From Saposhnikovia divaricata (lineage: Eukaryota > Streptophyta > Magnoliopsida > Apiales > Apiaceae), in contig CM071597.1 in NCBI GenBank assembly GCA_036435485.1, positions 175,070,147 through 175,134,146 on the forward strand: 64,000 nucleotides of DNA, written 5' to 3'. Of this stretch, positions 24,801 to 37,246 are shown in pieces. Within the stretch, counting starts at the first letter, position 1. Each line of letters starts with the position of its first letter. A program made the position numbers and the translations under genes. A model generated the notes under the pieces. That model saw only the letters and a list, made by a program, of their open reading frames with translations. It was not told the DNA's origin and made no database searches.

Positions 24801-27800
24801 TTATATATTGACTATTTACTACAATTTTCTTCTGACATAATTTTTTGTCAAAGGGAAAGAAGAAAAATTCAATTTGAGAGCCTAAGTGATGAGGAACAGT
24901 ATTGAAATTAAAGGAGTCTTTTATTTTTTTAGTAAATAGTTAAATTGTATTTAGGAGAGAAATTAGTGATTTGTTACTTACATCGTTTATGTGTGTGGTT
25001 AGAAGTTATTTAGTATATAGCTTATCTATAATACACCCAAATTGTATGGGCCTTAGTCCATTAGGTTATTTCACTAGGTATTCTATTTTCTATATAATGA
25101 TGTTACCCCCGATCATATTTGACTTGATTATTATACCGTGATTTTATATTAAAATTGAATTGAGTTTCTTTTTGGGTTGGGATCCATAGGTTTTTATCCC
25201 TTCTGGGAAAATCTTGGGGTAGTGGATTTTTGCGGTTAATCCACCCAGGTTCATCATTAATTGTTTTTATCTCATTTTTAATTATTTCTATGATCTGTCA
25301 TGCGTCACTAAGTTACCAACTAAGACTTCCGATTGCTACTAACCATTTTAGGGATCTGAACTATATAAACTTCCAGGTAGTTTATACCATTGAACCTACT
25401 ATTAAGCTGTAATCAACACATATTCTTATGTAATTTATAGGCTACCTACCTCTTGACTTAACAAGGTAATGAAAACCTCAACTTTTTTCTTTTAGGTAAG
25501 TTATATATTTATGTATAGGGAAAGGGGGAGTGAGGATTTGAACTATGACATTATTGAAGGGTCGCCTTAACCACAGACTAAACCCTCAACTTCAAATCTC
25601 ATCTATTTTATTGACACATAACTAGAACAGCTCATTTGTTCCAAGGCTTTTGTTTCATCTTTCCAATGGTACAATGTGATTGATTTTTCATAACTTAGAA
25701 AAGAATAACTTACAAGTATAAGTTAATAATTTATAGCATATTTGTCTATTTAGCATCTAATACCGTGTCCTCAAAATACTTCAACATTCGCAAACTCTTT
25801 TGAAATATTATTTTGAGTTGGGAAATTCTACTGGTCAATATTTTGGCTCTTCAAGTACTTGTTGCTCTGTTAGAATCTGAGAAAGAGAGAAGGAAGCAAG
25901 CTTATAGCTTGTGTATTGATGTAAAAAATACAAGAGGAATGCTAGGCTATATATAGAGATATTGAAGCCTTAATCTTCAATACTAACTCTTGCCTAACCA
26001 TGACTTTGTTCATGCCTAACTAAACCAACCCCTGACTTATGTGCTAGTCTTGACTTCTAGTATTTGACACGCCCCCTCACTCGAAATCCCATCTTGGGAT
26101 GACCTATCATGGGATTGAAGAGTGGAACACTTAGTAGCATATCTGCATAACTCAAGCTTCCAACAAATCCCATCTGTAGGAATGGAGCCTTTTGGGAATA
26201 CTGGGAATCGATTTCGCGACCACGCAGTATTTTCAAGCTATATCAAAAACTCAGTCAGGACTGGCGTAAGACTGGAGGTCGTCAGTCCTGCAATCACTTT
26301 AAGGAAAATAAACAAATTAGTACTTGGTGGATGTCCACCTTATTTTGATGGATGGATGGATGGCCACCCAATCACTTTACCACTGCCAGGCATTTTGTTG
26401 GACGCCTGATTCTTTATGAGCAGAATTGGCGGAAGAAGGTCCTGGTGGTTTAGTCTCCATTTGAGATAATAACTGCCGGAGAGCAGTGAGTTCAGTTGAA
26501 CTTATTGCTTCCGTTGCTGAAGTAGTAGAGTCACCATGGTCTCCAGACGTAGTGTGATGAGCATTATATTGGGTGCCTCTTCCCGAGCTTCTACCGGATG
26601 AGCTACCTCGGCCTCGTCCTCCTCGTCCTTGAGTTCTGAGATGAGGATGCAAAGTGAAACATGTATCACGAGTGTGGCCTAACTTATAACAGTAGTCACA
26701 CCGAATAACATCTTTTTCACTCGCAATTATCTGTTCTGGGTTGCCTTGATGATGAGCACTTCTCGTAAAAAGCGCTGATCGATCGGGCACAGTATCAACC
26801 GGAGTCATGCTTTCTTTACGACTCTCTTCTAGCTGTACTCGTCCATGTGCTTCCTCAACTGTAGGAAAGGGAATCTGACCAATGAGTTGATTTTTGATTG
26901 AATCATACTCTATTGTCAGTCCAGCAAGAAATTTCATCACTCTTTCTTCTTGTACCAATCTTTGGTACTTCTCTTGGTCTTCAGCCTGTTTACACTCGAA
27001 CACAGTGTAGTGGTCTGACTCCTGCCATAGTGATGTAAGTTCCGAATAATATTCGGTCAATGCTTTCCCCCCTTGAGTTAGAGCCCATATTTTCTGCTTT
27101 ACTTCGAAATGCTTAGCCATATTGCCCGAATATGAGTAAGTTCTGGAGATAGAATTCCAAACGGCTTCCGCAGTATCAAGAAAGAGATAGCTTTTACGAA
27201 TACGTAAATCCATGGAGTTAAACAACCATGACTTGACCATGGCATTTTCGCTATCCCAATCATCAAAGCTCACATCACTTTCCAAGGGCTTCTTAGCCTT
27301 CCCGTTGACATATTTCATCAACCGGTGAGATTTAAGTGCTAGTGTGCAAGACTCGGACCATTCCAAGAAATTCTTCCCATCAAATTTTGGATTCACATAC
27401 GACTCTCTTCTAGCTGTACTCGTCCATGTGCTTCCTCAACTGTAGGAAAGGGAATCTGACCAATGAGTTGATTTTTGATTGAATCATACTCTATTGTCAG
27501 TCCAGCAAGAAATTTCATCACTCTTTCTTCTTGTACCAATCTTTGGTACTTCTCTTGGTCTTCAGCCTGTTTACACTCGAACACAGTGTAGTGGTCTGAC
27601 TCCTGCCATAGTGATGTAAGTTCCGAATAATATTCGGTCAATGCTTTCCCCCCTTGAGTTAGAGCCCATATTTTCTGCTTTACTTCGAAATGCTTAGCCA
27701 TATTGCCCGAATATGAGTAAGTTCTGGAGATAGAATTCCAAACGGCTTCCGCAGTATCAAGAAAGAGATAGCTTTTACGAATACGTAAATCCATGGAGTT

Positions 27801-30800
27801 AAACAACCATGACTTGACCATGGCATTTTCGCTATCCCAATCATCAAAGCTCACATCACTTTCCAAGGGCTTCTTAGCCTTCCCGTTGACATATTTCATC
27901 AACCGATGAGATTTAAGTGCTAGTGTGCAAGACTCGGACCATTCCAAGAAATTCTTCCCATCAAATTTTGGATTCACATACGGGTTACTATGAAATCCGG
28001 ATTTACTGTTACTTGTAGCAACAACATCCTTTGGTGCGTCGGCGTCGGTAGGCATGATGAACTATAACGGCTTTAAACAAATAGCCTTTAAAATAAACTA
28101 TAACGGCTTTAAACAAATAGCCAACTTAAAATAAATAGAGGCTGCAAAAACACAGATAGAGCTGCCCCTTGTTTTAATAGCCCTCTATTTTAAACACATA
28201 TAGCTAAAACCAACCTAAACAGACACAATCGGTATCAATATATCTGAGTTGGTCAGTAGCCCATAACTCAGAAATAACCACAGAAAATCAAACAGACACT
28301 CTGACAAAAAACAACAGAAAATGGACAGAAAAAATCAAACTGCTCAGATTAAAGAAATAGTACCACATATAGACTCGAAATCAAGAGACGATCAAGAAAG
28401 CCTGAAGCAACTTCGCCAGAAACCGGCCGGAAGGGTCCCCACGCGTCGGCGCGTGGCGCGCGTGTTCCGGCGCTGCCGCGCGTGGGGAGGCGCGTGGAGG
28501 CGCGTGGGTGGTGTTCTTGCAGATTTGATTTTTTCTGGTGGCTTTTGGGTGTGTAAACTACCACGAGGTATGATCAGTTTGTGTTTCCATATGTTTTGTT
28601 TTTTCGAGTTTTTTTGATTTTTGAAGAACTGACCCAGTTTCTGGGCAGTTTCTGAGCTTGTTTCTTCCTCCTTTCTTCTCCTATGTTGCAACCTGCTCTG
28701 ATACCATGTTAGAATCTGAGAAAGAGAGAAGGAAGCAAGCTTATAGCTTGTGTATTGATGTAAAAAATACAAGAGGAATGCTAGGCTATATATAGAGATA
28801 TTGAAGCCTTAATCTTCAATACTAACTCTTGCCTAACCATGACTTTGTTCATGCCTAACTAAACCAACCCCTGACTTATGTGCTAGTCTTGACTTCTAGT
28901 ATTTGACATGCTCTGATATTATATGTTTAGTTATGTGTACTAATCTGAAGGGAGTTTTGCAGGATATAATCAGCAATTAATCTTTCCCCATAGGGGTTAA
29001 AAACACTTCGACCCTTTAGGTGTATATTCAGTAAGACACATAAACCCTTAAAAGTGAAAAAAGTCGCATTTCTCTGGCCTTTTATGTTTCTCCTGTGTAT
29101 AAGACCATCCTTTTATAAAATATTATGCTCAATATGCCCTTTCCGGAATCACGAACCTGAACTATTACTTATCGTTGCCCAAATTTTAAATGGAATTTAT
29201 GAATCTGGTGAGAGTAAATTTGGAATAAACTTAATAAAAAAGGGTCACGATGTATAGAGAACAAAATTAAGGGGCACGGATGTACGAAAATCTTTTTGAG
29301 GGTTTGTCTGACCATTTGGTCAAACTTAAAGGGCCAATGTGTTAATAATTCTAAAACAGATCTCCTTCTACCCACTAGCAAAGGATGACAGGGATTTGTC
29401 ACTTTATCTTTGTTATCAGTTATGTTGAGCTAGATATGACTGCTGACATAAAGTTCTCAATGTTCTTAATAAAATAAACTTTGGATGATTGATATATATT
29501 TCTTCTATCTGTTGCAAGTTATTCTTAGTAGTTACCATAATTTAGTTTAGTTACACTTTCATTAGATATATAGTCTTAACTTAAATATACTTTTGCAATT
29601 GTCATCTATATTATGCACATCTTTCATCGGGTAATATTGAAATAATATTATGTAACTATCTGTATTTTTGTTTCACTAGTATATATTGCTCAAGTAATTT
29701 TTTTTTCTGGGTGTTTCTTAATTTTAGATCTTGCCTCCTTGTTAAAAATATTGAACATCAATAATTTCAGGATGGATTAATGGCAACCCATGATGAAGAA
29801 ACTAGGCGGTTCTTTAAAAACTCTTCTGTGCAAGTCCTGCTCTGTCCTCGTGCTGCTGGAAAACGTCATAGCTGGGTTAGAAAGCAGGTAAATTCATATT
29901 TAATAAGCAAAATCAGCCCAACTAAACAAACAAATTGATACTCATATGATTTTATTCTGGAATATATTCAGTTACCACAAATAGGAAAGAAACTGAAGTG
30001 AATTGATGTTCTAGATAGCTATAATTAATATATGGAAGATTTAAACTTTTTACAGTTTAAGATCTTAGTAGTTATTTGGTCTCAGGTTCAAACTTCTCAT
30101 ATTTAAAGGCTTATTGATCAGTATTACTAAACTGAAGCGCCATAGTGCTTATAAACAGTAAAGTAGTGACTGTGTTAAAACATACCCACAGTTTATCCAG
30201 TTCCCTATGCTGCTTCAGTCTCATGATTTCTGAGCAAGTAAGCTGCCAAAGATGACTTAAAGTATATCGGCTTTAGTTACATCCGTATTTGAATTTGATG
30301 CGTAAATTTGATATTCTTATAATAAATTGTCCCTGCTAAAAGTTTCTTCTTCTTGAGTGTTTGAAATTTTCTTTTGCAAATGCATTTCTCTTCTGATTGA
30401 TTTTTGTTTCTTCTAGTACAGAAAATTTTTCCACAGTTATTTAAAGTTTTTTTGGTGATTTTGTGATCAGGAAGTCGGAACAATTTATACACACCATCAG
30501 AAAACTGTAATAGTAGATACTGATGCTGGAGGAAGTAAAAGAAAAATTTTAGCTTTTCTTGGGGGGCTCGATCTATGCGATGGGAGATATGATACTCCAC
30601 AGCACCCTATTTTTAGCTCATTGCAGACGGTGCATAAGGATGACTATCATAATCCTACATTTGCAGTAAGATCATTGCCCTTATTTGTCCTTGGCAGCCT
30701 TTCCTTACCATGTTTAGTGTACTGAATTACTAGTAAACTCTGTATCAAAAACTTAATTCAGTATTAATTAATGATAATCAACTTCAATCATAATCATACA

Positions 30801-33800
30801 GTTTGACATTTGATATGTATATCCTATGAAAATCTTTCATCAGTGAGACTTTTTCGTTTAACAGGCATATGTTGCTGGCAGTCCAAGAGAACCATGGCAT
30901 GACCTACACTGCAAAATTGACGGTCCAGCAGCATATGATGTTCTGACCAACTTCGAAGAGCGTTGGTTGAAGGCTGCAAAGCCCCATGTCTCTAAAAAAC
31001 TAAAGATATCATATGATGATTCTTTACTCCGAATAGATAGAATGCCTGATATCTTGGGGATGTCTGATGCTCCATGTCTTAGCGATAATGATCCTAATGG
31101 TTGGCATGTCCAGGTATTCTGTACTAATTTGCTGCAAGAGTTTAGATCATTTAGTCAACATGGATTTGCAAATAAGTGTATTATATTATAAACTCTTTTG
31201 CAGATTTTCCGTTCAATCGATTCAAATTCTGTTAAAGGATTTCCGAAAGACCCAAAAGAAGCCATATACAAGGTGGGCTAGAAATAAGTTGGTTCTTTTT
31301 TAATCTACAAACTTTCATTTTTATTATTCTTTTGAAATTTTGTTAAAAATTTGTCATAACAGAACTTGGACTGTGGAAAGAATGTTCTCATTGATATGAG
31401 CATACATTCCGCATATGTGAAGGCCATCCGTGCAGCCCAACATTTCATCTATATTGAGAACCAATACTTTATAGGGTCCTCGTTTAATTGGACTTCAAAC
31501 AGGGAGTTAGGTAAGCTTTTAATCTTCTACAGGATGAGTGACGGATATATAAATTTTTCCAACTTTTTGTTAAATTGTATCTGAATTAAACTGAAGCTAC
31601 TTCTGTCATACTTGGCCTTCCTACAATTTCTTTAGATCCTACTATAATCGTATATTATTAATCATAGTTCTAAATTTGCAAGTAGATATTTACTTGTACA
31701 AGATACAACAGCAGTATAAGATATTTTTAAGTGATGCACACATTTATACAATGCATTTAAGGGTGTTGTCTGCAACACTATATACCGATAATTAATTATT
31801 AATTAATTTAATGAACTCTCCCTTTTATTTTTTTGATTTGGTTAGAGATGATTATTGTTGAGTCTTCAATGCACATAAAAATTCAAAATAATATTGTACT
31901 GTTTTAGGGGACATTTTGGTGGTATAGGTGAGAACATAAATTAGCATTGTTAATGTAAGGAATTGAAATAGAGCCTTGCAGCTGTTAAAAAGACCATCTG
32001 CATTTTTATTTTCATTTTTGCTTTTGAACAACTTATGGACCCAAAATTCCAGGGAGTTTTGTACCAAACTATGCATCAGAATTCAGACCTGTCTGAAGTT
32101 TGAGGTCTAAAAATCAGTTTGTACAAAGTCATTAAAGCTTGTGCACCAGTTTAAAATAGAAAGCATATGGTGTGGTTTCATCAGACATTTGCCATTCTTT
32201 TCTTGTATAATGTATTTGTTTATTTTGACTTTTCTAGGTAACGAGTGTTTAGTAATACTCACGGCTTTTTACTTCATTATGGTTGATAAAATTGCACTAA
32301 TGAAAGTGTGTATACTGTATTTTTTCAGGTGCTAACAATTTGATTCCTATGGAGATTGCCCTTAAAATTGCGAATAAAATCAGAGCACATGAAAGGTTTG
32401 CAGTATATATCGTTATTCCTATGTGGCCAGAGGGTAATCCAACAAGTGCTCCGACACAAGCAATATTGTACTGGCAGGTACTTTTATTGCTTTAAATCAT
32501 CCCCATTTAGAAATAGGGGAAAATTACAATTAGATGGTTGATAATCTTGTATGCTTGACTTGTTTAATTTGTTATAGGCAGACTACTCTTTGACTTTTTT
32601 GAATATTTCCACTACAGAATAAAACGATGCAAATGATGTATGAAACAATATACAAGGCTTTAGTGGAAGTTGGACTTGAAGATGCATTTTCACCACAAGA
32701 TTATTTGAACTTCTATTGTTTAGGGAATCGGGAGGAATTTAGCGAAGATGACCCTTCTACTGCTGGGAGTCCTGGTGCAGGAACGGCTCAGGTATCCCTT
32801 TTTTACCTCTAAAGAAGTTGTTCCTTCTATGACACCATTTTTTTTGTTATTTCTCTACTTTATTTATTCCCTGTAACTTAATTTTTATATGATTTAACTT
32901 TTTCATCATGCTGCTACCTTACTGCTTTATCAACAGAAATGATGTCATTTTTTGACCCAAAAGGTTAATCGCACAGACCATCCCTTATTCCCTTTTTTTC
33001 TTTTTTTCTGCTTTTAGCATTAGAAAATTCAATCTTACTAAAATCATAGTGATAGTATTATATACAACTTTAACTTTATTTATTTTCATGGTGATTGGCT
33101 TGCTGGTGCAAGATAATTCTCTATTATTATTTGTTACACATACTATACTCAATAACTCAACTAGTATTGAGTCCCTTTTAATTGGTGGTTTTTTTAAAAA
33201 AAAAAATAACTAATAATGTAGAGATATTATTAGAATATAATATAAGATCCATATAAGGCCTCCCTCTAACACCTTAAGGTTTTAGATGAGTTGGTTACTT
33301 AACATGGTATCAGAGCTCAGGCACGCAGAGGTCCCAGGTTCGACTCTCTGCGACCCCCAATATTCTCAATATTTAATATGGACACGAAGGCAAGTTATGC
33401 TCCAAAGATGAGCGCCCGTGATCCACTCTTCGACCCAAAAATGGGCTTTCGAGTGAGGGGTAGTATTAGAATATAATATAAGATCCATATAAGGCCTCCC
33501 TCTAACACCTTAAGGTTTTAGATGAGTTGGTTACTTAACAGATATATATGGATAGTAGGTATGAAGTATTGAAATTGAACTTTAATTTATCTTTTACCGC
33601 CAAGGAAAATTAACTTCGTTTATTGATTCCAACATTTCTTTTTAACTTCTTTTCTTTTCTAAAGATTCATTTCTTTAAAATTACTATGCCAGTATATATG
33701 AGCTTAACTCAACTGTATTAAGAATTCTTACTCGTTTTCTGATCTCAAATATCCATATGTCCTTGATGTGTAGCTGAATGCAAAATTCATTTATGTGTAC

Positions 33801-35379
33801 TGATTTAGGCACTCTGTCGAAAGAACCGAAGATTCATGATATATGTTCATTCAAAAGGCATGATAGTAGATGACGAATATGTCATATTGGGGTCTGCAAA
33901 CATCAATCAACGTTCCTTGGAGGGCACCAGAGACACAGAGATAGCTATGGGAGCGTACCAACCTTATCATACATGGGCAAAAAGGCTTTCAAGCCCAAAC
34001 GGACAGGTAAGCTCTTGAGCTGATGTGATCTGTCCTGTTTATGTATTGTAATCTAGTATTTTTCTTATTTGTTTGGGAAACATATTTTATATGCACATTA
34101 AGATACAAAAAGAAAAGTAAGGTCATTACTGAAAAAATGAGAGCTTAATAGAATGAAGAAAAGGAAGTTGTTATTGTGGTTTTTATATTGGTGATTGCAG
34201 TAGCCAGTAAGTACATGCAGTATTATCAACTTTACTTATAAGAGTGAATACTCAAATAGCTATTTTGAGAGCTATCTTATTTCCAAGAATCAATATTTAG
34301 ATCAGGGCCCCACACATGTCGAATTTTAGTCAACTTATGTCTTCTACTAGCATTGACACGGATGGAAAAGCATCATGCCACAAACATAGTATATGGTTGA
34401 AGGCATTATGCCTGTAAGTGTCATCCACAATTATAGTCCTGGGATTCTATTTGCTATCTCGTATCAGTTTACCATTTTTAATTATCATAATCTGATAGAT
34501 TACTTTTCATCACTTTCTAGTTCTTTTTAGAGGGACTATTTAATCCCACCATATCTGTATGCATTATCATTTCCCTTTCAATGAACTAAAAAGAGATGGA
34601 AATTTGTTTCTGTTATAAAATTTACCCAAGTATACAATTAGGCAAATAATTTATCATTTTGGGATTGTCAATTCCGGTAAACAGACATGATCTGCATACA
34701 TATTTTTGTATGGCGAAAGCATTTTTTATTCAAAGAAAATCAAGGTGAGTGAATGAACCATCTATATCTGGGTCCATTGGCCCTGATAAGTCGTGTATTT
34801 GGAAGGGGAAATTCTCTTTAGTACCATTGTGGAATTGGCTTTTCCCGCTGGTGCCATCACCCCTAATGTACAAGCAAGGTGCTTTCAATATACGCATGTG
34901 TAATATGCGTAAATGACTAGATAAAAATGATAAAGTCCCCGCCAAGTGATAATTCGGGCACTTCAATTATTATTATGTGATATTACTAGAAAAGGAAAAG
35001 AAGAAAGATAAGCATAGTATTAATTGACTAACAGTTAATTCGAAGCTACTTCAAAGAAGCAGAGTCGCAATTGTTGTTCTCTAGGTCTTTACGACACGTC
35101 ATCACTTATTTAACAGGTCATTTTTGTGCTTTGTATGGATATGTATATACATGTGTGTAATTAGCTTAATTGATTTGTAGATACTTGTGCCTACTCTCCC
35201 ATATTCGAATTTAATTTTATAGGGCTTTGTATTATATGATTATTAGGATAGATGCGGCAGGAGCGTTATACTCTAAGCTCTATGAAAAGCATGATCTAGT
35301 TAAGGTACTCTTTCATCCCCCTACACACACAATGCGATTGTTTAGAGTTTTCCATTTTCTGTGAATTAGGGTGACATTC

Positions 35380-35413
<34 letters not shown>

Positions 35414-37195
35414 TTGACAAAGAAGTACACGGATATGGTGGAGCTCAATCGTAAACTTTTGTAAATGGCAACCACTTTCACATGTTCATAGAGTGATATT
35501 TACATGTCAACAATGTTCTTCAATGTCAGCAATGTTCTTCATTTATTATACAGTCCTTCCTTATAGAATTAACATATTATAGCAAATTATTTGTGATGCA
35601 GCTACAGATAGACTGTTTCAAATTTATAGAACTGAAATTGATAGACTCTTAGATGATTTGAATTCAACAAGACTTTCTTGTTGAATTCAAATCATCTAAG
35701 AGTTTCAATTTCAGTTCTTTAGATGTGAAACAGTCCATCTGCGGCTGCATCATAAATAATTTGCTATAATATGTTAGTTCTAGAAGAAAGGACTATGATT
35801 AAATGGAAAGCATTGTTGACATTGAAGAACATTGTTGACATGTAAATATCACTCTATGAACTTGTGAAGTGGTGGTCGTTTACAAAAGCCAAGAAACTTT
35901 TATCCTGTTTACGATAGCTCCTCCATATTCGTGTTCTTCTTTGTCAAAAAAAAATGTCACCCTAATTCACAGAAAATGGAAAGTCTAAAAAGATCACATT
36001 GTATGTGTTGTGTGTGTAGGGAGAGATGAAAGAGTACCTTAATCAGATCGTACTTTTCATAGAGCTTAGAGTATAACGCCGCATCCATCCCGAGAATCAG
36101 AGAATACAAAGCCCTAAAAATTAAAATCGAATATGGGAGAGTAGACACAAGTATCCACAAATCAACTTAGCTAACTACACATATATATATACATACATAT
36201 CCATACAATGCAGAAAGATGACCTTTTAAATAAGTGATGAAGTGTCCTAGAGACCCAGAGAACAATTGTGACTGTTTGTTTGAAGTAGCTTCGTAACAAC
36301 CGTTAGTCAATGAATGCTATGTTAATCTTTCTTCTTTTCTTTCCGGAAAACAAAGCGCTAAAAATATTAATATTGGTGGCCTAAATTTGTGTGAACAGGA
36401 TTCACCAAAAACAATACTAATAATTTTATTCATTATTATATCCTTATTATACTATAGAAAATGCCCTTAATATAACTGAATAATAATTGAAGTTCCTGAA
36501 TTACTCACTTGGCGGAGACTCTGTCCTTTTTATCACTTGGCTGGTGCTATCACATTTTTTTCTCCTATATAGTATGTGGTACCCTTGTGTAATTATTTTT
36601 TTTCCCCTCAAATAACCCTCCATTACTCAAATGTTTGAAAAACGTTTACATACACCTGAAAGGCATAAATACTAGATTCAAACTGATATTCGGCGTCAAT
36701 TTTTACATACTAAACCATGTAGAAGACCAATATCTTTTTAAAAACGTCATTTTAAATAGATATCATCCAAAAAATATCTTCCCTTAGAAACATGGTCCAA
36801 ACTACCAACATCATCCATTAGATTCGACATTATCCCATTTCTTAGCTTTGTTTTTTGACTTGTTACCTTTTGTTGTGGTCTTGTTTTTTGGCTCATTAGT
36901 TTGAGACCTTGGGAAGTAATAATCCAGCCTAATACCCCTACTTTTAGTTTCATCTTCATATTTTACTACTATATCTGACAAGGTACACTTGTCTACTTCA
37001 ACCTTTATATCGATACTCTTACCCCTCCAATCAGTTCTGCAAATATGAAACTAAGAAACATGAATAAACCCTAACACATTATCATGAATACATCCAAGAC
37101 ACTAAGAACAAAGATGACTGAACACATATAATAGCTACAAATCAGAGATTAAACACATATGATAGCTACAAATCAGAGATTAAACACAAATACAT

Positions 37196-37246
<51 letters not shown>

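Larger units (their letters stand above)
25868..28908 (-). mobile_element. Young gag-only Copia element (TR-GAG type), 3041 bp
   Basis: It has two 202-bp LTRs with no difference seen by eye, and TGCTC target duplications at 25863-25867 and 28909-28913. On the - strand the primer binding site TGGTATCAGAGCAGGTTGC lies right after the 5' LTR (28706-28688), and a purine-rich GTGAGGGGGCG lies right before the 3' LTR. The only coding content is gag with a zinc knuckle; there is no protease, integrase, RT or RNase H. This fits the described TR-GAG class of non-autonomous elements. The leader (about 28419-28520) is unusually GC-rich with repeated GCGCGTGG. It sits in PLD intron 1, antisense to the gene. 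Confidence 0.92.
23510..29770 (+). other. Intron 1 of the PLD gene (6.26 kb)
   Basis: The intron starts GTATGCTC and ends ATTTCAG. About half of it is the gag-only Copia element at 25868-28908. The stretch 23880-24000 has imperfect repeats of TTATTCATTTATCGAGGT. The rest (24250-25867 and 28914-29770) is AT-rich with short degenerate coding-like fragments that I could not assign. Confidence 0.8.

Noticed and set aside
28321..28617. Small Arg-rich ORFs around 28.3-28.7 kb on both strands
   Set aside because: They translate the GC-rich GCGCGTGG leader of the gag-only element and have no start context or homology.
33324..33352. tRNA gene suggested by GGTTCGACTC
   Set aside because: There is no A box, no D or anticodon arm and no acceptor stem; it is part of the TRIM spacer.
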